DNA of 47,044 nucleotides. Source: Pseudomonadota bacterium (GTDB lineage Bacteria > Pseudomonadota > Gammaproteobacteria > Burkholderiales > Nitrosomonadaceae). The translations under genes and the position numbers were made by a program. Under the pieces are notes generated by a model. The model was not told the origin of the DNA and searched no databases. It saw only the letters and a program-made list of their open reading frames with translations. The stretch's first letter is position 1; each line of letters opens with the position of its first letter. Location: the NCBI GenBank assembly GCA_018240285.1, contig JAFEGA010000027.1:1-47044 (forward strand), in the 5' to 3' direction. Below are positions 8,668-17,569 of the stretch, in pieces.

Positions 8668-9804
8668 TTATAGCTGATTTTCAGTAAATTGCACCAGATT
8701 GGATGCAAGATCGGCTTGTTCACCTAACCATTGCACCCATTTTTTATTGCACTGCGTCAGAGACTCGCGCAGCTCCAGGAAGTTCATCCAAGCGGCTTTA
8801 TTTATTTCATTTCCATCATTCCAGCAAAGCCACACGGCGCGCACTGCAAGCGCCGTTTCCGATGGCATGTGCGCGGTATAGAGATCAAGAAATGCATGCA
8901 ATTTTTTCCAGTGCGCACCTTCCGCCTGCGGATAAATATTCCAAATGAATGGATGGACAGCCCATTGCGCGCGCACGAAGGAATCCTCCCCGCGTACAAA
9001 ATTAATGTCGCAACTCCACAGCAACCGGTCATAATCGGCTTGCGCCATGAATGGAATGATTTGCACGGTTAACTGTTTCTGTTCAATCAATCCCTCGGTC
9101 CGCGCTGTTGCATGACACAATAGGGTCGCAATGCGGCCGGCAGCTTTTCCTTGCGGCACGATCAATAAAACCGGAACCGGAGACTCGGATAATAGGTGAA
9201 TTAACCCTTCGACCGGCGCAGTATCGTAACAAAATAGTGAAATCCGGAGTTGATGAGTGCGGCGCTCAAGTATCTTGTGCCGCTGCAGAAATGCCTGTTC
9301 CGCCGCTGCATCAAACGCTTCCCGGTGTTCTATCAAATGCTTTTCCCGCAACAATCCGCCGGTGCCTGGTACAAAACCCGGGAAGAAAAATGTTTTGCTT
9401 AAAGGAAAACGCGGATGCGGTGAGGGTAAACCGTGATATTGCACCACCCAAGGCTCGGCGCTGAGGTATTCCAGATTGATCCAAACCGGTTGCTTTTTCT
9501 TCTGCAGCATGGCAGCGATATAAGCATCCGGCAATTCGCAGGCAAATGCTTCGATTACCACATCGGCTGGTTCAACTTCCGCAAACACCGGTTGCCAATG
9601 ACAGATTTTAATTCCCTGCACGCTTTGCTGCTGCATACCGGGATTTACATCGGGCGCGATACGGGAAAAACTCACCAAATCATCGATCCATAACCGTACG
9701 ACTTGATGATGATCCCATGTCAGCTGCTTCGCCAATCGCCAGCAAACCCCGATGTCACCGTAATTATCGACAACCATGCAAAAAATATCCCAGCGTTGTG
9801 GCAT
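8668..9804 (-). CDS. earP: EF-P arginine rhamnosyltransferase EarP
   Basis: A 378-residue member of the EarP family (formerly DUF2331), a GT-B inverting glycosyltransferase that puts rhamnose from dTDP-L-rhamnose on Arg32 of EF-P. The residues reported as critical in the Pseudomonas putida enzyme fall at the same numbers here: Asp13 and Asp17 (VVDNYGDIGV), Tyr193 (LFCYD), and Arg271 and Glu273 (FVRGEDSFVRAQ). It lies 63 nt upstream of efp in the same direction, the usual pairing. The Shine-Dalgarno is weak, but the numbering supports the start chosen. Confidence 0.95.
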   Translation of the reverse strand: MPQRWDIFCMVVDNYGDIGVCWRLAKQLTWDHHQVVRLWIDDLVSFSRIAPDVNPGMQQQSVQGIKICHWQPVFAEVEPADVVIEAFACELPDAYIAAMLQKKKQPVWINLEYLSAEPWVVQYHGLPSPHPRFPLSKTFFFPGFVPGTGGLLREKHLIEHREAFDAAAEQAFLQRHKILERRTHQLRISLFCYDTAPVEGLIHLLSESPVPVLLIVPQGKAAGRIATLLCHATARTEGLIEQKQLTVQIIPFMAQADYDRLLWSCDINFVRGEDSFVRAQWAVHPFIWNIYPQAEGAHWKKLHAFLDLYTAHMPSETALAVRAVWLCWNDGNEINKAAWMNFLELRESLTQCNKKWVQWLGEQADLASNLVQFTENQL

Positions 9805-9852
9805 AAGGATTTACATTCGCAAAATGATGCAATAACAGCCGATTAGGTCGAT

Positions 9853-10626
9853 TCAAAGATTGCCTTCTTTCAGGATTCTCTCTTTCTGCTGCTCAAATTC
9901 TTGTTCAGTCAGTGTGCCTTTATCACGTAACTGCTGCAACCGCTCCAATGCCGATAGCTGATGATGTTGCTGCACAGGATTGGGAGCGCCTGATTCGCCG
10001 GGCGTAACCGGTTCTGTTTTTACAAAACCCAGAAACTTTCCTATTTTTCTGAACATCGCTTTGATTAGACGCCACAATTTGGGCAGCAACCAAATGGCAA
10101 TACCGATAAAAACGATCAATAACAGAAGAAAGATTTCCGGGTATTTGAGTGCTGTCCACATACCGGAAAACACCAAAAAATCTCCTGTCAGCGACGCCGA
10201 CCAGTTGGTAAAAGGCTCGGGCGAGGTATTGATCAACAGCCGCGTCCCCGCTTTGGTTGCATGACTTGTCGCCGCCATACTGCCACCCAAAATACCCGCC
10301 GCAATCTCCAGGGCCGGTGTCACATCACCCACTGCGCCGGCCGCCAGCATGGCACCTGCCGGGATGCGCACGAACGTTTGGATGGAATCCCAAACGGAAT
10401 CCATACCCGGTATTTTGTCGATAAAAAATTCAATGAAATACATCACCCCAGCAGCACCGATCACCAAGGGATCTTCCAAAACCGTCAACTCCGCAGGTAA
10501 ATCAATATGACCGGTCGAACCGCCCCAGCCCAGTACCAGCAGAACCGCATACAGATTGATACCGCTCGCCCAGGAAACTCCCATCATCAAGGCGATCGTT
10601 GTTAACAAGGCTTCATAATTTTCCAT
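9853..10626 (-). CDS. DUF4126 membrane protein with C-terminal SHOCT motif
   Basis: A 257-residue protein. The first ~185 residues match the DUF4126 pattern: hydrophobic segments near 8-30, 50-68, 90-115 and 160-185, with the GINLYAVLLVLGWGG and DKIPGMDSVWDSIQTFVRIPAGA regions. A linker follows, then a SHOCT-like tail at about 226-255 (LERLQQLRDKGTLTEQEFEQ), a short helical motif found at the ends of many bacterial proteins. No function is established for either part. It lies between uspA and earP on the same strand, 48 nt ahead of earP, and may be co-transcribed. Confidence 0.85.
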   Translation of the reverse strand: MENYEALLTTIALMMGVSWASGINLYAVLLVLGWGGSTGHIDLPAELTVLEDPLVIGAAGVMYFIEFFIDKIPGMDSVWDSIQTFVRIPAGAMLAAGAVGDVTPALEIAAGILGGSMAATSHATKAGTRLLINTSPEPFTNWSASLTGDFLVFSGMWTALKYPEIFLLLLIVFIGIAIWLLPKLWRLIKAMFRKIGKFLGFVKTEPVTPGESGAPNPVQQHHQLSALERLQQLRDKGTLTEQEFEQQKERILKEGNL

Positions 10627-10692
10627 AATCTAATTTTCTGACATGAGAGATTCTACAACCCGGTTTTCGTATGCGATTTTTTGCACTCGGTA

Positions 10693-11133
10693 TCAACCGC
10701 CGCGAATCAACAGCACAGGAATATGCGCGGTGCGCACCACCCCTTCCGCAACGCTACCCAGCAGCATATGGCTAAAGCCAGACCGGCCATGCGTACCGAT
10801 CATAATTAAATCCGCCTTATTATTTTTTGCTTCAGCTGTAATGACATTGGCAATTCGTTCACCATGCGCTTCGAGCAATTTCGTCTCGACCGCTACCCCG
10901 GCTTGTTGCAGCTTTGTTTGCGCTTGTGCAAGCATTTTCTCACCGCTGCATTTCATGGCGTGAACCAGTTCGGCATAATTCAGATAATTTTCACTATCGA
11001 AATACCAAATATCTTCCAAAACATGCACAATTTCCACGCGCGCATTTTGCTGCCGGGCAAATTTAATCGCTTCGTCCAATGCTCGCTCGGATGTTGCACT
11101 ACCATCGATCGGTACCAATATTTGCTGATACAT
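10693..11133 (-). CDS. Universal stress protein, UspA family
   Basis: A 146-residue single-domain Usp protein. It shows the start QILVPIDGSATSERALDEA and the ATP-binding signature GTHGRSGFSHMLLGSVAEGVV (about residues 115-135), with the G-2x-G-9x-G-S spacing of nucleotide-binding members. These proteins act in the cytoplasm during stress or growth arrest; the exact partner is unknown. It is the first gene of the minus-strand run leading to earP-efp. Confidence 0.92.
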   Translation of the reverse strand: MYQQILVPIDGSATSERALDEAIKFARQQNARVEIVHVLEDIWYFDSENYLNYAELVHAMKCSGEKMLAQAQTKLQQAGVAVETKLLEAHGERIANVITAEAKNNKADLIMIGTHGRSGFSHMLLGSVAEGVVRTAHIPVLLIRGG

Positions 11134-11468
11134 ATTATCTCCGTATAAAAAATACGCCCGGAAGCTTTTCAGAATAGAAAGCTTGACCAGTTGTCTTCAT
11201 ACTGACATAACCGCATTGTATTTTGAAACAATAAAAATGCATACTGCGAATCGCATCATTGCACTATTGCTGAATACCTGGAAAACCGCTCGATTCTTGG
11301 GTACACTTGATTTTGATACGATTTGATTTATGCGCGCATGATTTATTGGATTATAAAATGATTAATTGCGAATTTTATTTTTCTCGTATCAACTGAAACC
11401 GATTGCATCATAATATTCGTACGATAGGTCCGATACGGACACAGCGATAAATCTACCGGGAAGATAGT
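11134..11468. other. Intergenic region between divergent uspA and lipoprotein gene
   Basis: About 335 bases without a supported gene. It is AT-rich and should contain both divergent promoters. A TATAAA-like hexamer near 11354 is visible, but no convincing -35/-10 pair or operator could be fixed by eye. Confidence 0.4.
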
Positions 11469-12296
11469 ATGCTGAATCAATCAGGAACGCAGAGCAATAA
11501 AACAGCAAAGTTTCGCTTTGATACACTATCGTGCCACCCCAATTCACATATTTGTTCATCGTCAAATCTGCTGATTCCCGGCATTATTGCCTTGCTTTTT
11601 GCCGGATGCGCTTCCCAGGAACAAGTTCCCGCACCGGTTATTGAAACAGCACCCATCACTTCTGCACAGGAAGAGAATTTGCGCAAAGAAGTCGCCCGCT
11701 TGGAAAAACTACTCGCAGAAAAAGACGAACTGATCAAGAATCAGCAGATACGCCAGCAAAACCAGGCGCTCGCGCTCAAGGAAGTCAATAAGGAAGCCAC
11801 TCGAGCACGAGTTAAATTGCATAGGCTTGCAACCAAACCCGGCACTGCCTCCGCCATTGCAGAAACGGAAGTAGCACTTGCACATCTGAAACAAACAAAA
11901 GTTTCTCCAGCCGATCAAGTACTGCAAATTCAAGCGAAGCATTTGGTAGAAACCGCTTCCGTGCTCTACGCCAAAGATCAGTACGCTTCAGCCATGAATT
12001 ATATTGCGCAAGCCAAACAATTGATCAGCCTGATAACAACCCCGAATCACAAAAGAACTGTTAATGACAATAGCGCACTTCTCGAATTTCATACACCGAT
12101 CAAATTGCACACAAAGATAAACGTCAATTTGCGCAAAATGCCGAGCGCTCATGCGCAATCATTAATTACCTTGAAAAAAAATACCCAAGTCACCGCCAAC
12201 GCCAGCCAAGGTTCATGGTTGCGCGTACAGGTTGATGAGAAACAAGGCTGGGTTCTCAATACCAGCCTTGAAGCAGGTAAAAATCACAATCATTAG
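11469..12296 (+). CDS. Putative lipoprotein with coiled coil and SH3-like domain
   Basis: A 275-residue envelope protein. A hydrophobic stretch (residues 33-46) ends in the lipobox LFAGC with Cys47. Residues about 58-105 form a charged, glutamine-rich coiled coil, and residues 207-266 form a bacterial SH3-like domain (VNLRKMPSAHAQSL, GSWLRVQVDEKQGWVL). This suggests an outer-membrane-anchored periplasmic protein that touches peptidoglycan or another envelope partner. The n-region before the hydrophobic core is unusually long (about 33 residues), and no later start codon is available in frame. A GGGAAG ribosome-binding site is present. The specific role is unknown. Confidence 0.78.
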   Translation: MLNQSGTQSNKTAKFRFDTLSCHPNSHICSSSNLLIPGIIALLFAGCASQEQVPAPVIETAPITSAQEENLRKEVARLEKLLAEKDELIKNQQIRQQNQALALKEVNKEATRARVKLHRLATKPGTASAIAETEVALAHLKQTKVSPADQVLQIQAKHLVETASVLYAKDQYASAMNYIAQAKQLISLITTPNHKRTVNDNSALLEFHTPIKLHTKINVNLRKMPSAHAQSLITLKKNTQVTANASQGSWLRVQVDEKQGWVLNTSLEAGKNHNH

Positions 12297-12403
12297 GCAG
12301 TACTGAAAATTCATCGAGCAAGATGAGAGATAAAGTGCGTGAAGCTAAGACGAATGGAGCTGCCCGAATAATCTGAATTTCTGTGAACCAAACAGTCTGT
12401 GAA

Positions 12404-14167
12404 CTAATAGGTTCTGGCTTTCGGCGGAAAAGACTCAACCGTCAACGGTTTCAGCCTTACCGGCTTGTAATCCAGCCGGTTGCCTTCGCTGAAAAACAGT
12501 GTGTGTTTTAACCATTTGACGTCGTCGCGTTCGGGGAAGTCGTCGCGAGCGTGTGCACCGCGGCTTTCGCGGCGGGCTTCGGCGGAAATCATGGTGGCGA
12601 TGGCGACTTCTTTCAGATTATCCAATTCCAGCGCTTCGATGCGGGCGGTATTGAATACCTTGCTTTTGTCCTTGATTTCCGTTTGTTCCACGCGCTTGCT
12701 CACTTCCAGGATTTTTTCCACGCCTTTCATCAGCATGTCCTCGAAACGGAACACACCGCAGTAGGTTTGCATGGTTTTCGCCAGTGCTGTGTGCACTTGC
12801 GCGACACTCTCGCCGTCTTTCTGATTTTCCAGACGCGCCAGCCGCGCCAATGTTTTGCCGGCGGCATTCTCCGGCAGCGGCTTATGGTGCGGATGGATTT
12901 TCAAGTCTTCAATGATCTGATTGGCAGCAGCACGGCCGAAGACGACGAGATCGAGCAACGAATTGGTGCCTAGGCGGTTGGCGCCGTGCACCGATACGCA
13001 GGCACACTCGCCGACGGCATAAAATCCGGACACAACTTCTTCCGGACCGGTTTTATACGGCGCCACCACTTGCCCGAAATAATTGGTCGGGATGCCGCCC
13101 ATCATGTAATGTACCGTCGGTACAACTGGAATCGGTTCGCTGATCGGATCGACATGTGCGAATTTCATCGCGAGTTCACGAATCCCCGGCAGGCGGGTTT
13201 TGATGATTTCCGCGCCCAAGTGATCCAATTTCAGCAGCAAATGATCGCTTTCGTCGCCGCAACCGCGCCCATCCTTCATTTCCGTCGTCATCGCCCGCGA
13301 CACCACGTCGCGGCTCGCCAGATCCTTGGCGTTCGGCGCATACCGCTCCATGAAGCGCTCGCCGTTGCGGTTCAGCAAATAACCCCCCTCGCCGCGCACC
13401 GCTTCGCTGATCAATACGCCGACACCGTACACGCCGGTCGGGTGGAATTGCCAGAACTCCATGTCCTCCAGCGGAATCCCGGCGCGCGCCGCCATACCCA
13501 GCCCATCACCGGTGTTGATCAAGGCGTTGGTGCTGGCCTGAAAAATCCGTCCGCCGCCGCCGGTAGCAAATAACGTCGCGCGCGCTTGCAGAATCGAAAC
13601 CTCACCGGTTTCCATTTCTAGCGCGGTAACACCGAGCACATCGCCTTGCTCGTCACGCAGCAGATCCAGCGCCATCCATTCGACGAAAAATTGCGTATTG
13701 GCGCTGACATTGCGTTGATACAGCGTATGCAGCAATGCGTGACCGGTGCGATCCGCCGCCGCGCACGAGCGCGTAGCCTGCGCGCCGCCGAAATTCTGCG
13801 ATTGCCCGCCGAACGGGCGCTGATAAATCTTGCCGTTTTCCAAGCGATCGAACGGCATGCCGAAATGTTCCAATTCGTACACCACTTCGTTGGCGTGACG
13901 GCACATGAATTCGATAGCATCCTGATCGCCGAGGTAATCCGAGCCTTTGACGGTGTCGTACATATGCCAATGCCAATTATCTTCGGTCACATTGCCCAGT
14001 GCCGCAGCGATGCCACCTTGCGCCGACACCGTGTGCGAGCGCGTGGGAAAAACTTTGGACAGCACCGCCACTTTCAAACCCGCCTCGGACAGTTGCAACG
14101 CCGCGCGCATGCCGGCGCCACCCGCGCCGACGATGACCACATCGAATTTTCTTTTGGTTATCGCCAC
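12404..14167 (-). CDS. sdhA: Succinate dehydrogenase flavoprotein subunit
   Basis: A 587-residue SdhA of normal length. It has the FAD-binding fold at the N terminus ([14 protein letters not shown]), the flavin-attachment histidine region ([11 protein letters not shown]), the active-site part [23 protein letters not shown], and the SdhA-type C terminus with [12 protein letters not shown] and the Arg-rich end. It oxidises succinate to fumarate in complex II, passing electrons to SdhB. The gene follows sdhC and sdhD in the order C-D-A. Unusually, sdhB does not follow: the next gene downstream is convergent and unrelated. Confidence 0.97.
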   Translation of the reverse strand: MAITKRKFDVVIVGAGGAGMRAALQLSEAGLKVAVLSKVFPTRSHTVSAQGGIAAALGNVTEDNWHWHMYDTVKGSDYLGDQDAIEFMCRHANEVVYELEHFGMPFDRLENGKIYQRPFGGQSQNFGGAQATRSCAAADRTGHALLHTLYQRNVSANTQFFVEWMALDLLRDEQGDVLGVTALEMETGEVSILQARATLFATGGGGRIFQASTNALINTGDGLGMAARAGIPLEDMEFWQFHPTGVYGVGVLISEAVRGEGGYLLNRNGERFMERYAPNAKDLASRDVVSRAMTTEMKDGRGCGDESDHLLLKLDHLGAEIIKTRLPGIRELAMKFAHVDPISEPIPVVPTVHYMMGGIPTNYFGQVVAPYKTGPEEVVSGFYAVGECACVSVHGANRLGTNSLLDLVVFGRAAANQIIEDLKIHPHHKPLPENAAGKTLARLARLENQKDGESVAQVHTALAKTMQTYCGVFRFEDMLMKGVEKILEVSKRVEQTEIKDKSKVFNTARIEALELDNLKEVAIATMISAEARRESRGAHARDDFPERDDVKWLKHTLFFSEGNRLDYKPVRLKPLTVESFPPKARTY

Positions 14168-14168
14168 A

Positions 14169-14522
14169 TCAACCCCATAAAATATCCGCAGTCCACACTA
14201 GATAACCCAGCAGCGCGGTAATCACCATGATTTGCACGGTTAGCCGCAGCGCCACCGGATGCACGTAATCCATCAGAATATTGCGCATGCCGACCCACGC
14301 GTGCCAGAACAGGCAAATGAAAAACACCAGCGTCGCAATGCGCAACCAATGCTGCCCGAATAAGGCTTTCCACGCGGCATAATCCTGCGGCGCCGTGACG
14401 CATAAAACACTGGCCAGTACGATCAGATAAACCACCATCAACACCGCAGTGATGCGCTGCGCCAGCCAATCTTTCAAACCGTAATGCGCACCGGTTACCG
14501 CCAATTTTGCAGGTCTTACCAT
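14169..14522 (-). CDS. sdhD: Succinate dehydrogenase membrane anchor SdhD
   Basis: A 117-residue protein with three transmembrane helices. It has the motif [16 protein letters not shown]: His74 corresponds to heme-b/quinone-site residues in E. coli SdhD, and Asp85-Tyr86 to the Asp82-Tyr83 quinone pair. The open frame extends 49 codons further upstream into sdhC; the start at 14522 (MVRPAKLA) is chosen for homologous length. It overlaps the end of sdhC by 7 nt and is 1 nt from sdhA. Confidence 0.9.
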   Translation of the reverse strand: MVRPAKLAVTGAHYGLKDWLAQRITAVLMVVYLIVLASVLCVTAPQDYAAWKALFGQHWLRIATLVFFICLFWHAWVGMRNILMDYVHPVALRLTVQIMVITALLGYLVWTADILWG

Positions 14523-14893
14523 AGCAACACTCCCGCCAAGACGGTCAATAAAAATCCGGCAGCCAGCACCAATTTGCTGCTGGCGCGCGCTTGCGGCAGC
14601 ATGACACCGATATGTAAATCCAGAAAAAGATGGCGGATTCCGGCGCACACATGGTGCAAAAAGAACCATAACGCTATCAGCAATGCCGCTTTAACCACCG
14701 GATCGCGCAAACAATTTTGCAGTACTGCAAAATCCTGCGGTGATTGCAATAGCAAGTGCAGACCGTAGAGCAACAAGGGAATGCCGGGGAAAAACAACAA
14801 GGCGCCGCTGATGCGGTGCAGGATCGACACTACCGCCGGTAGCGGTTGCGTGATTTTTAAAAGATTCAGATGCTTGGGGCGTTTACTGTGCAA
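14516..14893 (-). CDS. sdhC: Succinate dehydrogenase cytochrome b556 subunit SdhC
   Basis: A 125-residue three-helix membrane protein. Ser23 and Arg27 in SILHRISG match the quinone-site Ser and Arg of E. coli SdhC, and HHVCAGIRHLFLD carries the heme b ligand histidine (His81 by alignment). With SdhD it anchors complex II and reduces ubiquinone. It is the first gene of the sdhCDA run; its promoter should lie in the 14894-15008 gap. Confidence 0.94.
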   Translation of the reverse strand: MHSKRPKHLNLLKITQPLPAVVSILHRISGALLFFPGIPLLLYGLHLLLQSPQDFAVLQNCLRDPVVKAALLIALWFFLHHVCAGIRHLFLDLHIGVMLPQARASSKLVLAAGFLLTVLAGVLLW

Positions 14894-15008
14894 TTTCGCT
14901 TCCCTGCGGGAGATTCTAAAATAGAAAATTTTGTCGCCAGAATCTGGCTGAACCGCTCATCGCAGCCAAGTTTAGTCGGTTATGCGGCACGATACAAGCA
15001 ATAACCCA

Positions 15009-15037
15009 TGAAAAACCCGGCTGCGTGCAGCCGGGTT
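15009..15037 (-). terminator. Rho-independent terminator of the pirin-doxX unit
   Basis: Perfect 11-bp inverted repeat AACCCGGCTGC / GCAGCCGGGTT (15014-15037). On the minus strand it is followed directly by a run of T, so it terminates transcription arriving from doxX. On the plus strand there is no T-tract. Confidence 0.88.
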
Positions 15038-15067
15038 CACAAGCGTCGCGGATAATCCACGACTTCT

Positions 15068-15448
15068 TTAAGACTTGCTACGGCGGTTATCCCAGCTGTA
15101 ACCGCCCGCACCATGCACCGCCAGCAGAATGAAACCGCCCGCAATGGCAATATTCTTCATGAACATGATCATTTGTGTCTGATCGGCAAGATTGTTATGA
15201 AAAATTGCCGCGGCGGCCAGGGTAAATGCCGCCAGCACGATGGATACCAGCCGCGTTTGCCATCCCACGATGATCGCCAGCCCGCCGCCGATTTCCAGCG
15301 CGATCACCAACGGCAGCAGCATGCCCGGTACGCCCATCGCCTCCATATAACCTTGCGTACTTGCGTAGCCGCCGATTTTAAAAATACCCGAGAGCAAGAA
15401 CATTTGCGCCAAGAATAGCCGCGCTATGAATTGACTGATTTTTTCCAT
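15068..15448 (-). CDS. DoxX-family membrane protein
   Basis: A 126-residue protein with four hydrophobic helices. It carries the DoxX pattern (ARLFLAQMFLLSGIFKIGGY near the start, and ALEIGGGLAIIVGWQTR in the middle). The start at 15448 (MEKISQF) is set by an AAGGAG site 8 nt upstream; a longer frame starting 17 codons earlier lacks one. DoxX proteins are linked to redox or thiosulfate metabolism in some bacteria, but function here is unproven. It follows the pirin gene by 29 nt and ends at a strong terminator. Confidence 0.88.
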   Translation of the reverse strand: MEKISQFIARLFLAQMFLLSGIFKIGGYASTQGYMEAMGVPGMLLPLVIALEIGGGLAIIVGWQTRLVSIVLAAFTLAAAAIFHNNLADQTQMIMFMKNIAIAGGFILLAVHGAGGYSWDNRRSKS

Positions 15449-15477
15449 TTGAGTCTCCTTAAAATAAATGATCGATT

Positions 15478-16344
15478 TTATTGTTTCCGCTTGATCCACG
15501 CCCGGTCGCGCACAAACTGATTGGACTGAAAATCTTTCAATGCCTGATCGATTTGTTCGCGGGTATTCATGACAAACGGACCATGCTGCACGACCGATTC
15601 GTGCAGCGGTTTACCGCTGACCACGATAAAACGCGCCCCCTCTTTTCCTGCGGCAAAATCGAAAACACTGTCGTCAGCGCTAACCGCAACCAAGGAATGA
15701 CGCGCAACGTCTTGACCGTTAAACTGCCCGTTTCCTTCGAATACATAAACAAAGCTCGTGTTCTGCGCTGGCAGCCGGTGTTGAAAATGCCGCCCGGGCC
15801 GCAACTGCACATCGAAATAAGTCACTTGTGTCAAATCATCCTGGATCGGCGCAACGGCATCGCCGAAACGGCCGATTAACACTTTCAGCCGGTAGTCCGC
15901 GGTTTCCACCAGCGGAAATGCTTCCGCGGGAAACTCCTGATATTCCGGGTGATCCATTTTGTTGGCTGCCGGCAGGTTGATCCACAGTTGAAATCCGCGC
16001 AGCAAGCCGTTTTCCTGCTTGGGCATCTCGGAATGGATCACGCCGCTGGCCGCTTTCATCCACTGCGCCGAGCCCGGCCCGAGATCACCGGTATTGCCCA
16101 TGCTGTCCCGATGCTGCATATGGCCGTCCAGCATATACGTGAAAGTGATGAACCCCCGGTGCGGGTGCGGCGGAAAACCGGCGATGTAGTCGTCCGGATT
16201 ATCGCTACCGATGTGATCCAGCAACAAGAAAGGGTCGTAATTGCGCAGCGCCGGTGTACCGATCGTGCGGTGCACAATCACACCCGCACCTTCGGGTACC
16301 GCCGTTGCGGGAATGATTCGCGCAGAACTCACTACTGTCTCCAT
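15478..16344 (-). CDS. Pirin-family bicupin protein
   Basis: A 288-residue pirin. The metal-binding N-terminal cupin has FPPHPHRGF and GVIHSEMP, giving the usual three His and one Glu, and the second cupin ends with VSGKPLHESVVQHGPFVMNT. Several bacterial pirins show quercetin dioxygenase activity or act in redox sensing. The start at 16344 (METVVSS) is preferred because a GAGGAGA site lies just upstream; the frame could extend 28 codons further without one. It is co-directional with doxX and divergent from a LysR gene. Confidence 0.92.
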   Translation of the reverse strand: METVVSSARIIPATAVPEGAGVIVHRTIGTPALRNYDPFLLLDHIGSDNPDDYIAGFPPHPHRGFITFTYMLDGHMQHRDSMGNTGDLGPGSAQWMKAASGVIHSEMPKQENGLLRGFQLWINLPAANKMDHPEYQEFPAEAFPLVETADYRLKVLIGRFGDAVAPIQDDLTQVTYFDVQLRPGRHFQHRLPAQNTSFVYVFEGNGQFNGQDVARHSLVAVSADDSVFDFAAGKEGARFIVVSGKPLHESVVQHGPFVMNTREQIDQALKDFQSNQFVRDRAWIKRKQ

Positions 16345-16474
16345 GATCTTCTCCTCTTTTGTCACACATTGAAATGTTTTGTTTACCGGAAACATTATCA
16401 TCGTTGTTATAATCAGAATAAACAGCATTTAATAGAAATAACTGTTCCGATATACGCAACAATAAGAGGGGCCT
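16345..16474. promoter_or_regulatory. Divergent pirin/LysR control region
   Basis: It holds an extended -10 promoter (TGT-TATAAT, -10 at 16408-16413) reading toward the LysR gene. It also holds an inverted repeat AATGTTT / AAACATT (16373-16379 and 16390-16396) with a 10-bp spacer, a plausible LysR-type operator serving the divergent pirin-doxX unit. The operator assignment is inference from position and symmetry. Confidence 0.5.
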
Positions 16475-17407
16475 ATGGATCGATTTGAAAACATGAATGC
16501 GTTTGTACGCGTCGTGGAAGCAGGTGGTATCAGCGCGGCTGCAGATCGCATGGATGTGGCTAAATCCGTCGTCAGCCGGCGTTTGAAGGAGCTCGAGGAA
16601 CACCTGGGCGTGGAATTATTTCACCGCACTACGCGGCAAATGAATCTTACCGATAGCGGGCGCGCTTTTTATCAGCAATCGGTACGCATCCTTGCCGATA
16701 TCCTCGAAGCCGAGCACGCCACGTCGCAATTTCATGGCGCTTTGAAAGGGAATTTGAAAGTGGCCGTGCCGCTCAGCTTCGGTTTGATGCATCTGGGCCC
16801 CGCCATCACCGCATTTCTGCAAACCCACCCGGATATCGAATTCGACCTGGATTTCAACGACCGCCAGGTCGACTTGCTGGCGGAAGGATTCGATCTCGTC
16901 ATCCGCATCGCCAGCTTGCCCGATTCCAGCCTGATCGCGCGCCGACTCGCGCCGATCCAAGCCGTCATGTGCGCCAGCCCGGCGTACCTCCAACACATGG
17001 GCACGCCGCAAGCACCGGAAGAACTCATCCAGCATCGCTGTCTGGTCTACAACCTGATCAGCAATAGCGACAACTGGAATGTCTATGATGCCACGGGGCA
17101 ATTGCTCAAAACCCGGATCATTCCCTACCTCAAGGCCAGTAACGGCGAATTTCTTCGCGATGCCGCCGTCGATGGTTTGGGCATCGTTCTGCTGCCTGCT
17201 TTTATCGTTTACCGGGAAATCGAACGCGGCGCATTGGTGCCGGTATTAACCGGATACCACTACACGCAACTGGCCGCCTACGCCATCTACCCGCAAACCC
17301 GCCACCTCTCGCAGCGGGTCCGGGCATTTGTCGATTTTCTGAGTCAGCGGTTTGAAGGAATGCCTTATTGGGATTCGTGTTTACACAACGCAAACAATAA
17401 ATCCTAG
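16475..17407 (+). CDS. LysR-family transcription regulator
   Basis: A 310-residue LysR regulator. The N-terminal winged helix-turn-helix covers residues 1-60 (ISAAADRMDVAKSVVSRRLKELEEHLGVELFHRTTRQ), and the periplasmic-binding-like effector domain covers about 90-295. Its closest look is the CrgA/AaeR-type subgroup in which the gene is divergent from its target. Here the divergent neighbours are the pirin and doxX genes, so it probably controls them. The effector is unknown. Confidence 0.93.
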   Translation: MDRFENMNAFVRVVEAGGISAAADRMDVAKSVVSRRLKELEEHLGVELFHRTTRQMNLTDSGRAFYQQSVRILADILEAEHATSQFHGALKGNLKVAVPLSFGLMHLGPAITAFLQTHPDIEFDLDFNDRQVDLLAEGFDLVIRIASLPDSSLIARRLAPIQAVMCASPAYLQHMGTPQAPEELIQHRCLVYNLISNSDNWNVYDATGQLLKTRIIPYLKASNGEFLRDAAVDGLGIVLLPAFIVYREIERGALVPVLTGYHYTQLAAYAIYPQTRHLSQRVRAFVDFLSQRFEGMPYWDSCLHNANNKS

Positions 17408-17569
17408 GAAGTTAAACGCCTGCAAAATAATGCTTTACCACTCGACGATACTCAAAATATCAACCGATCAGTGCGAAGAAATTCCCGGTGATTTTTTTGC
17501 TAATGGGCTACACTAACAAGGGCGGTAAATGCCCGGCTTTTCCAGTTGAATGCCGAGCCTGAATGCAAA

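Noticed and set aside
12986..13573. 195-codon open frame on the plus strand
   Set aside because: Antisense to sdhA, which shows all flavoprotein motifs.
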